Shown: in pieces, positions 11,224-20,441 of the stretch
How positions within the stretch are numbered: the first letter of the stretch is position 1
Layout of the letters: every line of letters begins with the position of its first letter
DNA from: Turnera subulata
Taxonomy: Eukaryota; Streptophyta; Magnoliopsida; Malpighiales; Passifloraceae
Direction of reading: 5' to 3'
Assembly (NCBI GenBank): GCA_028386065.3
Contig: JAKUCV010007814.1
Location: 5,277 to 69,276, forward strand
DNA: 64,000 nt
Program-made: the position numbers and the translations under genes
Notes under the pieces: model-generated
Database searches by the model: none
What the model saw: the letters and a program-made list of their open reading frames with translations, nothing else
Told to the model about the DNA's origin: nothing

Positions 11224-11716
11224 TGTGACACTCGGGGTCTATGAGGTCAGGAAGTGTACGCCGGTGCCGAAATGAGCATGGACAACGAGCTACTTCTAGC
11301 AGGATTCTAGACGGAGGGGCACATGAATGAACCGAATCCACATGGGAATAGGAGATCCTCAGACTGTGTAGGGATGGGGCTACACAGTTGGGGTGATTTC
11401 GTAACTATACGGCTGTGGGACAATATAATTAAGAATAACTCAAATGAAGTGATTTCGAGGTTGTAAAGGTATGGGACTATACAATCGAGAATAGATTAAA
11501 TGATTTGATGGATACTAACTATATCAACAAGGTGCACTTACCTTTTCGGTGCTCATTCTAGGAAAAAAATCCAAAGTTAAACATGCTTGACTTGAAGCAA
11601 TTCTAGGATGGGTGACCTCTTTGAAGTTTTCCCCAGAAGCATGCGAGTGAGGACAAAGCATGTTGGAAAGATCTCATGTTGCTCTGTAGGGACAGTTGAC
11701 AAGCGGGGACGTTACT
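11224..11716 (+). repeat. 5' LTR of the 5S-containing TRIM
   Basis: It starts TGTGACACTCGGGG and ends ACGTTACT, where the 3' LTR has ACA. The two LTRs differ at many scattered sites, which suggests an old insertion. Confidence 0.85.
11550..11640 (+). other. 5S-rRNA-like internal-promoter segment
   Basis: It includes AAGTTAAACATGCTTGACTT and CTAGGATGGGTGACCTC, which follow the A-box, intermediate-element and C-box region of plant 5S rRNA in order. A second copy is at about 12131-12214, with AAGTTAAACGTGCTTGACTT, closer to the 5S A-box. Whether RNA polymerase III uses it cannot be told from sequence. Confidence 0.75.
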
Positions 11717-11790
11717 GTTGGTAGCGGAGCTCCAGAACTCCCTAATACGGTGCGAGATTCGGGGACGAGCCTAGCGGAAGCTGGTGGGCC

Positions 11791-12288
11791 TATGACACCC
11801 GGGCTCTATGAGGTCGGGAATTGTACGCCGGTGCCGAAAAGAGCATGGACAAGGAGCGGCTTCCAGCAGGCTTCTAGACGGAGGGGCACATGAATAAATC
11901 AAATCCACACCGGATTAGGAGAGATCCTGAGACTACATAGGGGTGGGGCTACACAGTTGGGGCAATTTCGTAATTATACAGGTATGGGACAGTATAATTA
12001 GGAATAGCTCAAATAAAATGATTTCGAGATTGTACAGGTATGGGACTGTACAATCGAGAATAGCTTAAACAGTTTGATGGATACTAACTATATCAACAAG
12101 GTGCACTTACCTTTTGGTGCTTATTCTAGAAAAAAAAAACTCTAAAGTTAAACGTGCTTGACTTGGAGCAATTCTAGGATGGGTGACCTCCTGAAAAGTT
12201 TTCCCTAGAAGTATGCGAGTGAGGACAAAGCATGTTGGAAAGGTCTCGTATTGGTCTGTAGTGACAGTTGACAAGTCGGGATGTTACA
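11791..12288 (+). repeat. 3' LTR of the 5S-containing TRIM
   Basis: It starts TATGACACCCGGGC (TG changed to TA) after AAGCTGGTGGGCC and ends GGGATGTTACA. It is followed by the GGCGT duplication. Confidence 0.85.
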
Positions 12289-12799
12289 GGCGTTATCTGA
12301 GCCTCGATCGACTGAGGAGTCATCTAATCCTTAGGGTAAGGCATCATCTAAGCCTCGGGGTAGTCAAAAACAGGGTGAGGAGTCATCTAATCCTCGGAGG
12401 GTGGATGAGGAGTCATCTAATCCTCGGGTTGAGGCGTCATCTATCCTCGGTAATCAACAACAAGGTGATGAGTCATCTAATCCTCGGGTAATCAAATGAG
12501 GTGTCATCTATGCCTCGGTTACTCAACAAAAAGGTGAGGAGTCATCTAATCCTCAGGTAATCAAATAAGGCATCATCTAAGCCTCAAGAAATCAACAACA
12601 AGGTGAGGAGTCATCTAATACTCGAGTAATCAGATGAGGCGTCATCTAATCCTTGGGTAATCAACAACAAGGTGAGAAGTCATCTAATCTTTGGATTTAA
12701 TCAAATGTCAGGGAATTATCTCATCCCAAGATGAAGGGCTCGGTAAGGAATCATCTCATCTCAAGGCACATCAAGCCTATGCACCAAACATTAGTCATC

Positions 12800-13150
12800 A
12801 GCAAGTGTGTGGTAGCATGCCCCCTGACATCAAATCATGCAAAAGCGGTGGCATGTCCCGAAAAAATCAAATCCAATTGCAGGGTAGCGTGCAACGAAAA
12901 TAAATCAAGCAAAAGATGGGGTATCATGTCCCGAGAAAATCATGCAAAAGGGGTAGCTTGCCCCTAGAGTATCAAACACGTTTTGGGCCCGCAGTGCCCT
13001 TTTCTGGAAATCAAATCATGTTAAAGGGGTAGCATGCCCCAGAAAGTCAACTCAAAATATGGGGTAGTATGTCCCGGAAAGTTCAACTCAAACCGTGGGG
13101 TAGCATGCCCCTTGTTTTAAATTCTAAATGTGGGCCCGGCGTGCCCCTCG
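12800..13150. repeat. Second motif field: GGGGTAGCATGCCCC
   Basis: The palindrome-containing phrase GGGGTAGCATGCCCC and variants (GGTAGCATGCCCC, GGGTAGCGTGCAACG, GGGCCCGGCGTGCCCC) recur about every 40-60 bp, separated by AATCAAATCATGCAAAAG. It is adjacent to the first motif field and probably the same host element. Confidence 0.6.
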
Positions 13151-15537
13151 CATCATTTTACAAAAGGTTGGGTCTTAAAACTCATTCCATTGAGAATGCA
13201 CATGATGCAAGATTATCTTAAAGCCTCGGGGCAGCTCTGCCTTTACTGTTTGGTGTCATCTTGACGAGTCAAAAAATCGAGGCACTACATGCCCCTTGTC
13301 TGTGGCTAAAATCTAGAATCCAATCCTTAAATATGGACATGGCATGGCCGTTGGTCTACAATCAACACTATCTACAAAATTTGGGCATACCATGCCACTT
13401 CGCCTAACAACTCTAAGATATCGAAATCTACACAAATATGGTGAATTTCTGATGTTGTCTCTTTCATTTATCTTCAACTAAATCTCCCTTATCAAAGGAA
13501 TCCACGTCCTATCTCTAAGTGATGCATGATCATGTCTAAAATGTGTTGTCTTCTCAATGCATGGGGATGCCCCTAATTTCTACATGTTTGATGCAAATGA
13601 TATGTTGTTCCCCTTCTCTCCTTCCTCCCTCATTCTCTCTCGATTTTTCTCTCTATTCTCATCTCTTCCTCTCTCTTCCCCTTTTCTTTTATATTCTCAT
13701 TTTCTCCTTCTCTTCTTCCTCTCTCTACTCTCTTCCCTCTCTCTCTCTCTTTCTTCTTTACATTTCCCTTTCTCTTTCTCAATTTTTTTCCCTCATTCTA
13801 CATCTCTTTCTCTTTTCCCTCTCTCTTCTTCTCTTTGAATGCAAGTGCTTCCTACGCCTACATAATGTGCTTTTCTTGTTTTTGTCTTTTTAAATGCAAG
13901 TGTCATCTACTCCTACATGGTATGCAAAATGCCCCTAATATGATGCATGAATTTTGAAAATTATCTAAGCCAAGGTGCAAGTCAAGCAATTTCAAAATAA
14001 AGGTGAGTTATCCCATCAAAAACATAAAAGTCTCAAAGAGAAGGACTCCTAACAACTATAAACTTATTCACCTCAAATTCTAACTAGGACCCCAAGGGTA
14101 AGTACTTCATGTTGAAAGAGGTTTCATGGAAGATCTCAAGCAAAAAGAATTGATGAATGGATATCCTTTTGAAACTGGATGAAGGTGACATGCCCGGATG
14201 GTTGTGCATGGCTGAATGAGTGATCTATCTTTAATGAACGGTATTCACCTCGAGGAGCATCATGGTCTAATGCAAAGATACTTCTTTGTCATTGGCTACT
14301 ATCCCCACTTTTCTTTGGCCTTAATTTTTGCCTAGACTGTCCTTTCGGGTTTTTGATCTAGTAGGCTCTCTTCTCTTCTCTTTCTTTTATTTTTTATTTT
14401 TTCTCTTTCTCTCTTTTCTTTTCTTTTTTAGGGGATAGCAGCCATAGTCACTAAAGAATCACTAGGATTGTTAAACTCGGGGAAGACATAGACTACTCGG
14501 GCCAAGTATAGTCAGATGACCATTGGAGAGGTAGACTATCAACTTTCAATGAGGGATCGACAAGGAATTCAAAAATCATTTAGAGAGATATACCACTAAT
14601 GACCGAATGCAAGGTGAGTCTATTGAGAGAGGCGGGCTCGATTAACAACTACAACTTCACAGGGGCTGAAAAACAAGTCCGAAGGAGGGGACCTAATGAT
14701 ACAATCAACATTGTAGCATGTCTATGTAGAAGTAACTCCAATCTTTTCATTGAATCAACCCGTGAACCAACAATTTATAGACCGGGCTTGTAGCCAGATT
14801 GTCTATGTTTCTGCGAATGTGTTGTTGAAGTGTTTGTCAGGAGGGTATTTTGTGGGAGGCTCAATATGATAGGCCAATGGGGAACACTTGTGTTCTTTAA
14901 TATGATCTCTCGACTTCAAAAGAATGGGTGATGAATCAATATTTAGGCACCAAGGGTCACTTCCTCGCTTCCTTTTTCTATTTTTTTACGAATTTTCTTT
15001 CTATTTTTTTCTTTTTTTTTCTTTCTCTTTCTTTTTTCTTTTTCTTCTTTCTTCGAGGGGGTGACCTTTTTGAACAAGTGAATTTGGATAAAACTCTCTT
15101 GGAAGCTAGATTCATCTAAACAAGTATCCAAGGTGGGTGTGATAGGGTCAACATGGAGGTCGGGTTGGATAGTTGCTCAAAGGTCTAGTCGGGTATGTGT
15201 TTGAAGGTCGGTGCACACAAGTGTTTGGCGGTCGGTTTAGGGATTACATCCACAGAATCAGGTCTTCGTAGTTCATTTTACTTTCCCCAAATTGATCAAA
15301 TAGAATATCATGAAGCAACAAACAATCAATTCGCCACAAAAGATAGGAAACGTGTATGATCAAATCATCACTCCTCTCAACTCGACTCAATTTCTGGACT
15401 AAAAAAGGCAACTACATCGCTCCCCTTAACTCTTTATCGCCATCTATCCATACTTAGCAATTCAGCCTATGGTTTCTAGTCGATTCTCACTTGCACTTCT
15501 TATCCACTTTTTGGAATGCATCATCTCCATTGTCATC
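13151..15537. other. No gene recognised; CT-rich tracts
   Basis: Low-complexity TC/CT-rich blocks lie at 13600-13840, 14365-14432 and 14960-15056. The 93-116 codon frames over them are compositional. The rest is unassigned sequence, probably the inner part of a degraded retroelement. Confidence 0.4.
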
Positions 15538-16035
15538 TATGATGACCCAATCCCACATCGGAAGAGAGTGAGAGAGGTCTTGGGCATATATGCACCAAGT
15601 TGTTGGCTACCAAATAACCTCAAGCTTAAGCTTTTGGGCCACGTGGTTTCGGCCCAGCCTTAGAGGTTATTCTGGGCCAGTCGATTACTTGGGTCGTTAC
15701 AAATGGTAGCAGAGCCGATCTCACTCCACTTTCGGGTAGGCTTGGGCCTTATGGCCCGTGTCTCAGGGGTTTATACTGAGATTACGATCGGTACGGCCCA
15801 GTGATCGGGGTGCCACTTTGATTTGAATTGCTCTCCCCTCGCGAGGATGCGAGGTCTAAAGGAGGGGAGAATGTGATGACCTAATCCCACATCGGAAGAG
15901 AGTGAGAGAGGTCTTGGGCATATATGCACCAAGTTGTTGGCTACCAAATAACCTCAAGCTTAAGCTTTTGGGCCATGTGGTTTCGGCCCAGCCTTGGAGG
16001 TTATTCTGGGCCAGTCGATTACTTGGAGTGTTACA
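15538..16035 (+). mobile_element. Short TRIM retrotransposon (164-bp LTRs)
   Basis: Nearly identical LTRs (15538-15701, 15872-16035) flank a 170-bp interior. The primer site TGGTAGCAGAGCC (15704-15716) is complementary to initiator tRNA-Met apart from a one-base difference. The polypurine tract AAAGGAGGGGAGAA ends at 15871. Flanks TCATC and TCTTC form a one-mismatch 5-bp duplication. The 3' LTR starts TGTGATGACC; the 5' copy has TATGATGACC. The LTRs carry the GGCCCA and CCACATCGG words common in plant TRIMs. Confidence 0.92.
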
Positions 16036-16339
16036 TCTTCTTTATCGTCTCACCATCATCTCCTAACCTTCTCCATTGTCCCCTCATCATCATCTCCATC
16101 ATCATTCTCATCGCCATCTTTATTCCTTTCCAATTGTTGGGGCTCGCATCTTGTTCATTTGAGAATGCCCTACGACAATGTCTCAACCCCTCAACTTTGC
16201 TCATCAACTCAGCTTGTCAGTTCGGCTCCTCGGCTCGGCTTATCAACTTGGTTCACAAATAAAAACTAGGGTTTACATCTCTGTCCCTGGGAGAATGCCC
16301 AAAGTCACCCTGGCGTCTCAACTCAGCGTCTTATCATCA

Positions 16340-16660
16340 TCTAATTTTTGGGGTTTACATCTCCATCCTTGAAGAAGGCCCAATCAGGTCATCTCATCTC
16401 ACCTCTTCTACTATAAAAACTGGGACTTACATCTCCTCTCACGAGAAGGCCCAAGGATCTCAACTCTTTTCGTCTCATCATCCCTCTGCCGTCTCATCAT
16501 CACCTAATTTTTAAGGCTTACATCTCCATCCTTGAAGAAGGCCCAATCAGGTCATCTCATCTCACCTCTTCTACTATAAAAACTGGGACTTACATTTCCT
16601 CTCACGAGAAGGCCCAAGGATCTCAACTCCTTTCGTCACATCATCCCTCTGCCTACTTCC
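16340..16660. repeat. Tandem duplication, period about 162 bp
   Basis: Two adjacent copies share CATCTCCATCCTTGAAGAAG, ACTATAAAAACTGGGACTTA and ACGAGAAGGCCCAAGGATCT with very few differences. The phrase AGAAGGCCCAA is repeated elsewhere nearby. Confidence 0.85.
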
Positions 16661-17972
16661 CACCTTTCACCTTATGATACATCCATGACTTCCAATGTCT
16701 CCAATATCTTATTGTCCATTTTATACTCACGAGTTTATTACTTTGGGATACGCCCTTAATATCTAATGTCTCTATCATCTCCTTCCAACTAAGGCACTAC
16801 TCACCCATGGTGTCCTAAGGGGACAATTCTAATGATAAATTTCACGATCATCGGGAATCCTAGACTTAAGCATTGTTTTTTCTCAAAACATGGTAGGAAA
16901 GCAAATGGGATATACTCGCAAAACATGTTTCTTTTCTTTGAAAGTAATTTCTTCCTCTCGAGAAAATTTAAGATTTTGAAGACAACACACCTTGGCTCGG
17001 TTTTTTTTGTTTGAAAAACATATGATGCAATGTTTAATGTATGCAATTATGGATTCCTAAAACAAGGTAGACCGATAGCTAGGAAAAAATATCAAAAATC
17101 ATCATCAATGCTCATGTATAGACTAACATCCCTAGAGTGTGTTTTCTAAACTCGTCAATTCACACCACGCAAAATTGCACACTACGCAGAGTTAGCACGG
17201 GGATTTTATTTTTTGACTAATACTTGTTTTGGTTTTAAAATTTGATTGGGCTTTTCATTTTTATTTATGGCCCAAGCATGGTATCTTTCCTTGAAGCCCA
17301 AGTCTTCTCATTCTTTCTTTTAGTTTTCAAAAATGATGCATTTTATGTACAAAGGTTTTGATTGGCTTTGCGTGTACCTGTAGCGACCTGTACCTTTCAT
17401 TTTCACAATGCTATACTTCTCAACTAGCTCACTTCCCGTGAATTCTACGGGATTATTTTTGTGCACAAACAAAAAAAATAATTAAAATAGATTGGGGAAA
17501 TAAAAAGAATATAAAAACAAACAGGATGTTTAATTAAGAGTGACAAAATAACTTTAATACTATACCAATATTCGTACCTATGCAAAATAAAAATAAAACA
17601 AAAGAAGAATAAGAGAGAATGAGTGATGATAGAGAAATTATATCACACAGACTGTATCTGGACCTTGTGCAGTATAAATAGAAATAAAATAAAGGATGAA
17701 AGAGAATGAATAAATAGAGAAACTGTATCAGAATATTATTTCACATACACAGATGGAGTCCTGTATCTGTATTTAAAGAGAGATGATGGAGAAAAAATTT
17801 GTGAAGAGAAACACGATAAAAAAATGATAAAAGGATAGTTTTGAATAACAATATTTTCTTATCAGTTGTAAAGTGTATCAATCTAAAGCTAATATAATTC
17901 CTATCAGAAAACAATTATAAAGTCATTATGATCATATGTCAAAATCTGATTGATTAAAACTACACTTAAAAT
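16661..17972. other. Unassigned sequence
   Basis: I found no exon, RNA gene or element end. The part from 17450 is AT-rich and purine-rich. Confidence 0.35.
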
Positions 17973-18010
17973 CTGTATGTTGGGTAAATTGGGGTCGGGG
18001 TGTTTCATTT

Positions 18011-18022
18011 TGGTAGCGGAGA
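18011..18022 (+). other. Primer binding site
   Basis: TGGTAGCGGAG follows the LTR end GTTTCA by three bases. It is the same variant of the tRNA-Met-type primer site as at 11719, 24521, 39634 and 63396. Confidence 0.7.
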
Positions 18023-18225
18023 GGGCGGTAGGTCATTGGGTGTTTGCTGTGCTTGTTTGCTATACATAGCTCGCTCCACATGATTAACATTTTACCTGCA
18101 TATTCATATCATTAGTGTATTATGGATCCAGTCGAGGGACGCCAGCATGCCGCAGAACATTCACATAAAGGTAATTAATTTCACACACATGCTTAAACAT
18201 ATAGATTTTATTAATATTATTGATA

Positions 18226-18951
18226 TTATCTGGCGGGTACAACGTTGACTCTAAAACTATTCGAGCCATTAGTAATGTTGACCCTAATACTCTCGCTCCA
18301 TGTGAACCACATACCGCCCATGCTGTGTACGGCGGGGAGCTCGAACCGACTTGTCGAAGGGAAACGAAGTGGAAGGACACCATGCTCATCTTCAGGCTGC
18401 CACAAGGTCTCCGTTAACAGTAACATGTTGGGCTTGTATTGGTTCTTCAGATCCCTCAAGGTGTGCACAAATTCAATGGAACGCCTAGCGATTCCTCTGC
18501 AGTTCCAAACTAGTAGACGAACCCTTGGCCAAGAAGTTGGTAACCTAGTCACCCGGGGAACACTCCGAACAATCATAGAAATCTGGTAGTAACTATCTTG
18601 GCTCAGGAAGTGACAAGTAGGCTCCAGCCGGAATTCCTGAAGTTTTTCTGAAATGAAAAACATGACGGAATTAGCCGAGCCGTGGAAAGAAGTCGTTAGG
18701 TTGCTTTGATCCTCGAGGAAGAATGTCTCTTCCATAGGAGTGACAAAGAACCTAGACGAATAGAGTTCGTCCACGAAAATCAAACAAGGAATTCTGCTAA
18801 GCTCATTTGGTAATTCCTCTGGCTGCTCGTTCACCAGGCTGTAAGTTAACCGATTCCTCCTTCCAAGGGTGGCACCCTCAACGAAAAACACAGTAGTCGG
18901 ATAAGGCATTCTGTCTTGACGTGCTTTGGATCGTTTTGAACGTGTTTTCAA
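18226..18951 (-). CDS. Antisense ORF fused to a LINE endonuclease fragment
   Basis: The 241-residue minus-strand frame has two parts. Residues about 1-140 (start MKTRSKRSKARQDRMPYP) match nothing I know; the first 15 are very basic. From residue about 148, RLLVWNCRGIARRS and NMLLLTETLW match the start of the apurinic endonuclease domain of plant L1-type LINE ORF2: N and E of the first two motifs are present, and later catalytic residues are lost at the end at 18226. The piece is therefore a truncated endonuclease, not a working nuclease. The ATG at 18951 lies 334 bases from the divergent GRF ORF start. It could be a chance fusion. Confidence 0.5.
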   Translation of the reverse strand: MKTRSKRSKARQDRMPYPTTVFFVEGATLGRRNRLTYSLVNEQPEELPNELSRIPCLIFVDELYSSRFFVTPMEETFFLEDQSNLTTSFHGSANSVMFFISEKLQEFRLEPTCHFLSQDSYYQISMIVRSVPRVTRLPTSWPRVRLLVWNCRGIARRSIEFVHTLRDLKNQYKPNMLLLTETLWQPEDEHGVLPLRFPSTSRFELPAVHSMGGMWFTWSESIRVNITNGSNSFRVNVVPAR

Positions 18952-19284
18952 AAGTTATTTGATTTTTTCTGTTTTTCCATCACATAATTCTACACTTTTT
19001 TATACTTTAATCACGGAAAGTAAGTTGGCTGTTTTTTCATAACGTAGACCCCATCCACCTCCCGAAAAGTCCAAAAAATTTTTGGTGATAGGAAAGCTGG
19101 ATTTCTTTTCACAAAACTCCAAACCGTTTTCATTCTTCAAGGTCTTACTTTTTGAAAATTTTTCCAATGCCTCGATTATTGCTCCATCACTCTTTATGCT
19201 TTTTGGCTACAAATACAAGTGTTTTCCAGTTCATCTCCATCTCACAGATTTTATTTCGCTTTGACAATTTTGGTTTCTCTTCCT

Positions 19285-19719
19285 ATGGCTTCTTCTACAT
19301 CTTCCTCCACACCTTCTATCACTTCCATCAGAGGCCAACGTGGCCAAATTGGTGGGATGATACCCCGAGTGTTGTGCCTATGCAATGAGGTTGCTCCTGT
19401 TTGGACATCTTGGAGATACATGAACCCCGGAAGACGATTCCGCTCATGCGGAAATTATGAACAAGGAGGATGTCGATTCTTTCGGTGGATCGACGAAAGG
19501 ATCACGGGACGTGCACGTGACGTCATCATTGCGTTGCGGGACAATGATAGTCGTCTACATGAGGAGAATCTATATCTCCAACAACACCTGCAAGCTGCGA
19601 TGACCGAAGTCGAGGAACTACGTGGCCAGTCTAGAGCGTTGGTTAAGAAGAACAAGTTTTATTTTAACTTCCTTGTGACCGGTTTTATTTTCTTTTTGTC
19701 GAGTTTTATTTTATTTTGA
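19285..19719 (+). CDS. GRF-type zinc-finger protein with coiled coil and C-terminal membrane segment
   Basis: The 144-residue product starts at MASSTSSSTPS; an ATG 66 bases upstream at 19219 is possible. A GRF zinc finger (about residues 28-75) is seen in CLCNEV, the spacer to NPGRRFRSCGNYEQGGCRFF and W-D: C-x-C, then a Cys near RFRSC and a final Cys before RFF, the usual CCCC set with the G-R-F core. Residues about 85-125 form a coiled coil rich in Glu and Leu. The end, FYFNFLVTGFIFFLSSFILF, is a strong transmembrane helix. GRF fingers bind nucleic acid; many plant genes of this short finger-coil-anchor form have unknown function. It is intact and lies inside an LTR element. Confidence 0.75.
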   Translation: MASSTSSSTPSITSIRGQRGQIGGMIPRVLCLCNEVAPVWTSWRYMNPGRRFRSCGNYEQGGCRFFRWIDERITGRARDVIIALRDNDSRLHEENLYLQQHLQAAMTEVEELRGQSRALVKKNKFYFNFLVTGFIFFLSSFILF

Positions 19720-19846
19720 ATTTTTCTTTTTTCATCAGTGTTTTAAAATCATCAATAAAAGTTTTGGTTTTGCTTATAGAAAAATCCAACAAAGAAAAAC
19801 ATAACTTGTTTATTCCGATAACATCTTACAATAGAAAGAGAGCACA

Positions 19847-20248
19847 CTACGGAACTACTCGCTTTTCTAATTCCCTAGCATGTCTACGCATGTTTTTGAT
19901 CTGAGTGGTAAGTTCCTCACACGCCCATTTGATTTGTATCAACACGGAATTGGCCATCTTCAGAGAAGCATTCAAGTGCTCTAGCGTCTTCAGTGGTGTA
20001 CTGCTCTGGGCGACTGCCTTACCCTTCTTATCATCAAAATCTTTGGGACCGGAAGGCTCTTCCTTAGCAATAGGTTTTTTCCGCCGTTTTCGGGAGACGA
20101 TCATACCTTCTTTGAGACCAAGGATGCTCATCCTCTTACGACGTTTCTTTGGCCCTTCCTCATCGGAATCTCCAAAGAGAGAAGCACCACCAGTATAACT
20201 TAACTCCTCTGAATCAGAGGTAGTTCTAGTTCTTATTGGTGAATCCAT
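19847..20248 (-). CDS. Antisense ORF, basic nuclear-type protein of unknown function
   Basis: The 133-residue frame starts at MDSPIRTRTTSDSEE (20248). Upstream in-frame codons run into the LTR and are probably not used. It is acidic and Ser-rich first, then has two basic clusters (KKRRKR, RKRRKK) typical of nuclear localisation signals. It ends in a helical stretch with a Leu/Ile spacing that may be a short coiled coil (LEHLNASLKMANSVLIQIKW). No known domain is recognised. It converges with the GRF ORF (128 bases between stops) and lies between that ORF and the polypurine tract, a position where antisense ORFs occur in some plant gypsy elements. Confidence 0.5.
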   Translation of the reverse strand: MDSPIRTRTTSDSEELSYTGGASLFGDSDEEGPKKRRKRMSILGLKEGMIVSRKRRKKPIAKEEPSGPKDFDDKKGKAVAQSSTPLKTLEHLNASLKMANSVLIQIKWACEELTTQIKNMRRHARELEKRVVP

Positions 20249-20427
20249 GAAGAAGGTATGTTTGCCAAGTGGTAAAGGTCGGTACTTATGAAAGAATGAT
20301 TTAACGCGTAAAGGGCATAGACGAGATTTCAAGTTGGAAATAAGAGAACTTGTTGTAAGGTGTACAAGAAGAACGCTGCTGTAGGACCCAAGAATGTGAC
20401 AACGAAATTTCGAGGACGAAATTCTTT

Positions 20428-20441
20428 TAAGGAGGGTAGAC
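20428..20441 (+). other. Polypurine tract
   Basis: TAAGGAGGGTAGAC directly precedes the LTR start TGTAACGACCC. The upstream bases (TTCGAGGACGAA, 20409-20420) match the conserved end of chromovirus-type polyproteins, seen again at 29362-29375, so a coding ancestor is implied. Confidence 0.75.

Larger units (their letters stand above)
11224..12288 (+). mobile_element. TRIM with 5S-rRNA-like sequence in its LTRs (Cassandra-like)
   Basis: Two LTRs of about 495 bp (11224-11716, 11791-12288) flank only 74 bp. The internal part starts with a primer site, TGGTAGCGGAGC (11719-11730). The target duplication GGCGT is perfect (11219-11223 and 12289-12293). Both LTRs contain a stretch resembling the promoter half of 5S rRNA. 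Plant Cassandra TRIMs are known to carry 5S-derived sequence; the LTRs here are longer than I expect for that family, so it may be a relative. It has no coding capacity and must move with proteins supplied by other elements. Confidence 0.85.
10850..12760. repeat. Interspersed tandem motif field: GTCATCTAA(T/G)CCTC
   Basis: Two alternating phrases dominate: GAGGAGTCATCTAATCCTCG and GAGGCGTCATCTAAGCCTCG. They recur at roughly 30-60 bp spacing, more than 20 times in all. Each phrase contains the inverted pair GAGG...CCTC, so each could form a small hairpin. The field is interrupted by the TRIM at 11224-12288. Frames through it are repeat-encoded and I do not call a protein. Confidence 0.75.

Noticed and set aside
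11550..11640. A functional 5S rRNA gene
   Set aside because: Only the inner promoter half is similar, with many changes, and it lies inside LTRs in two copies.
12213..12967. Frames of 70-92 codons with repeated SHLILG-like text
   Set aside because: They are translations of the GTCATCTAA repeat field.
13543..13893. 116-codon hydrophobic frame that looks like a membrane protein
   Set aside because: The DNA is a simple TC-rich repeat, and such DNA always reads as Ser/Leu/Phe.
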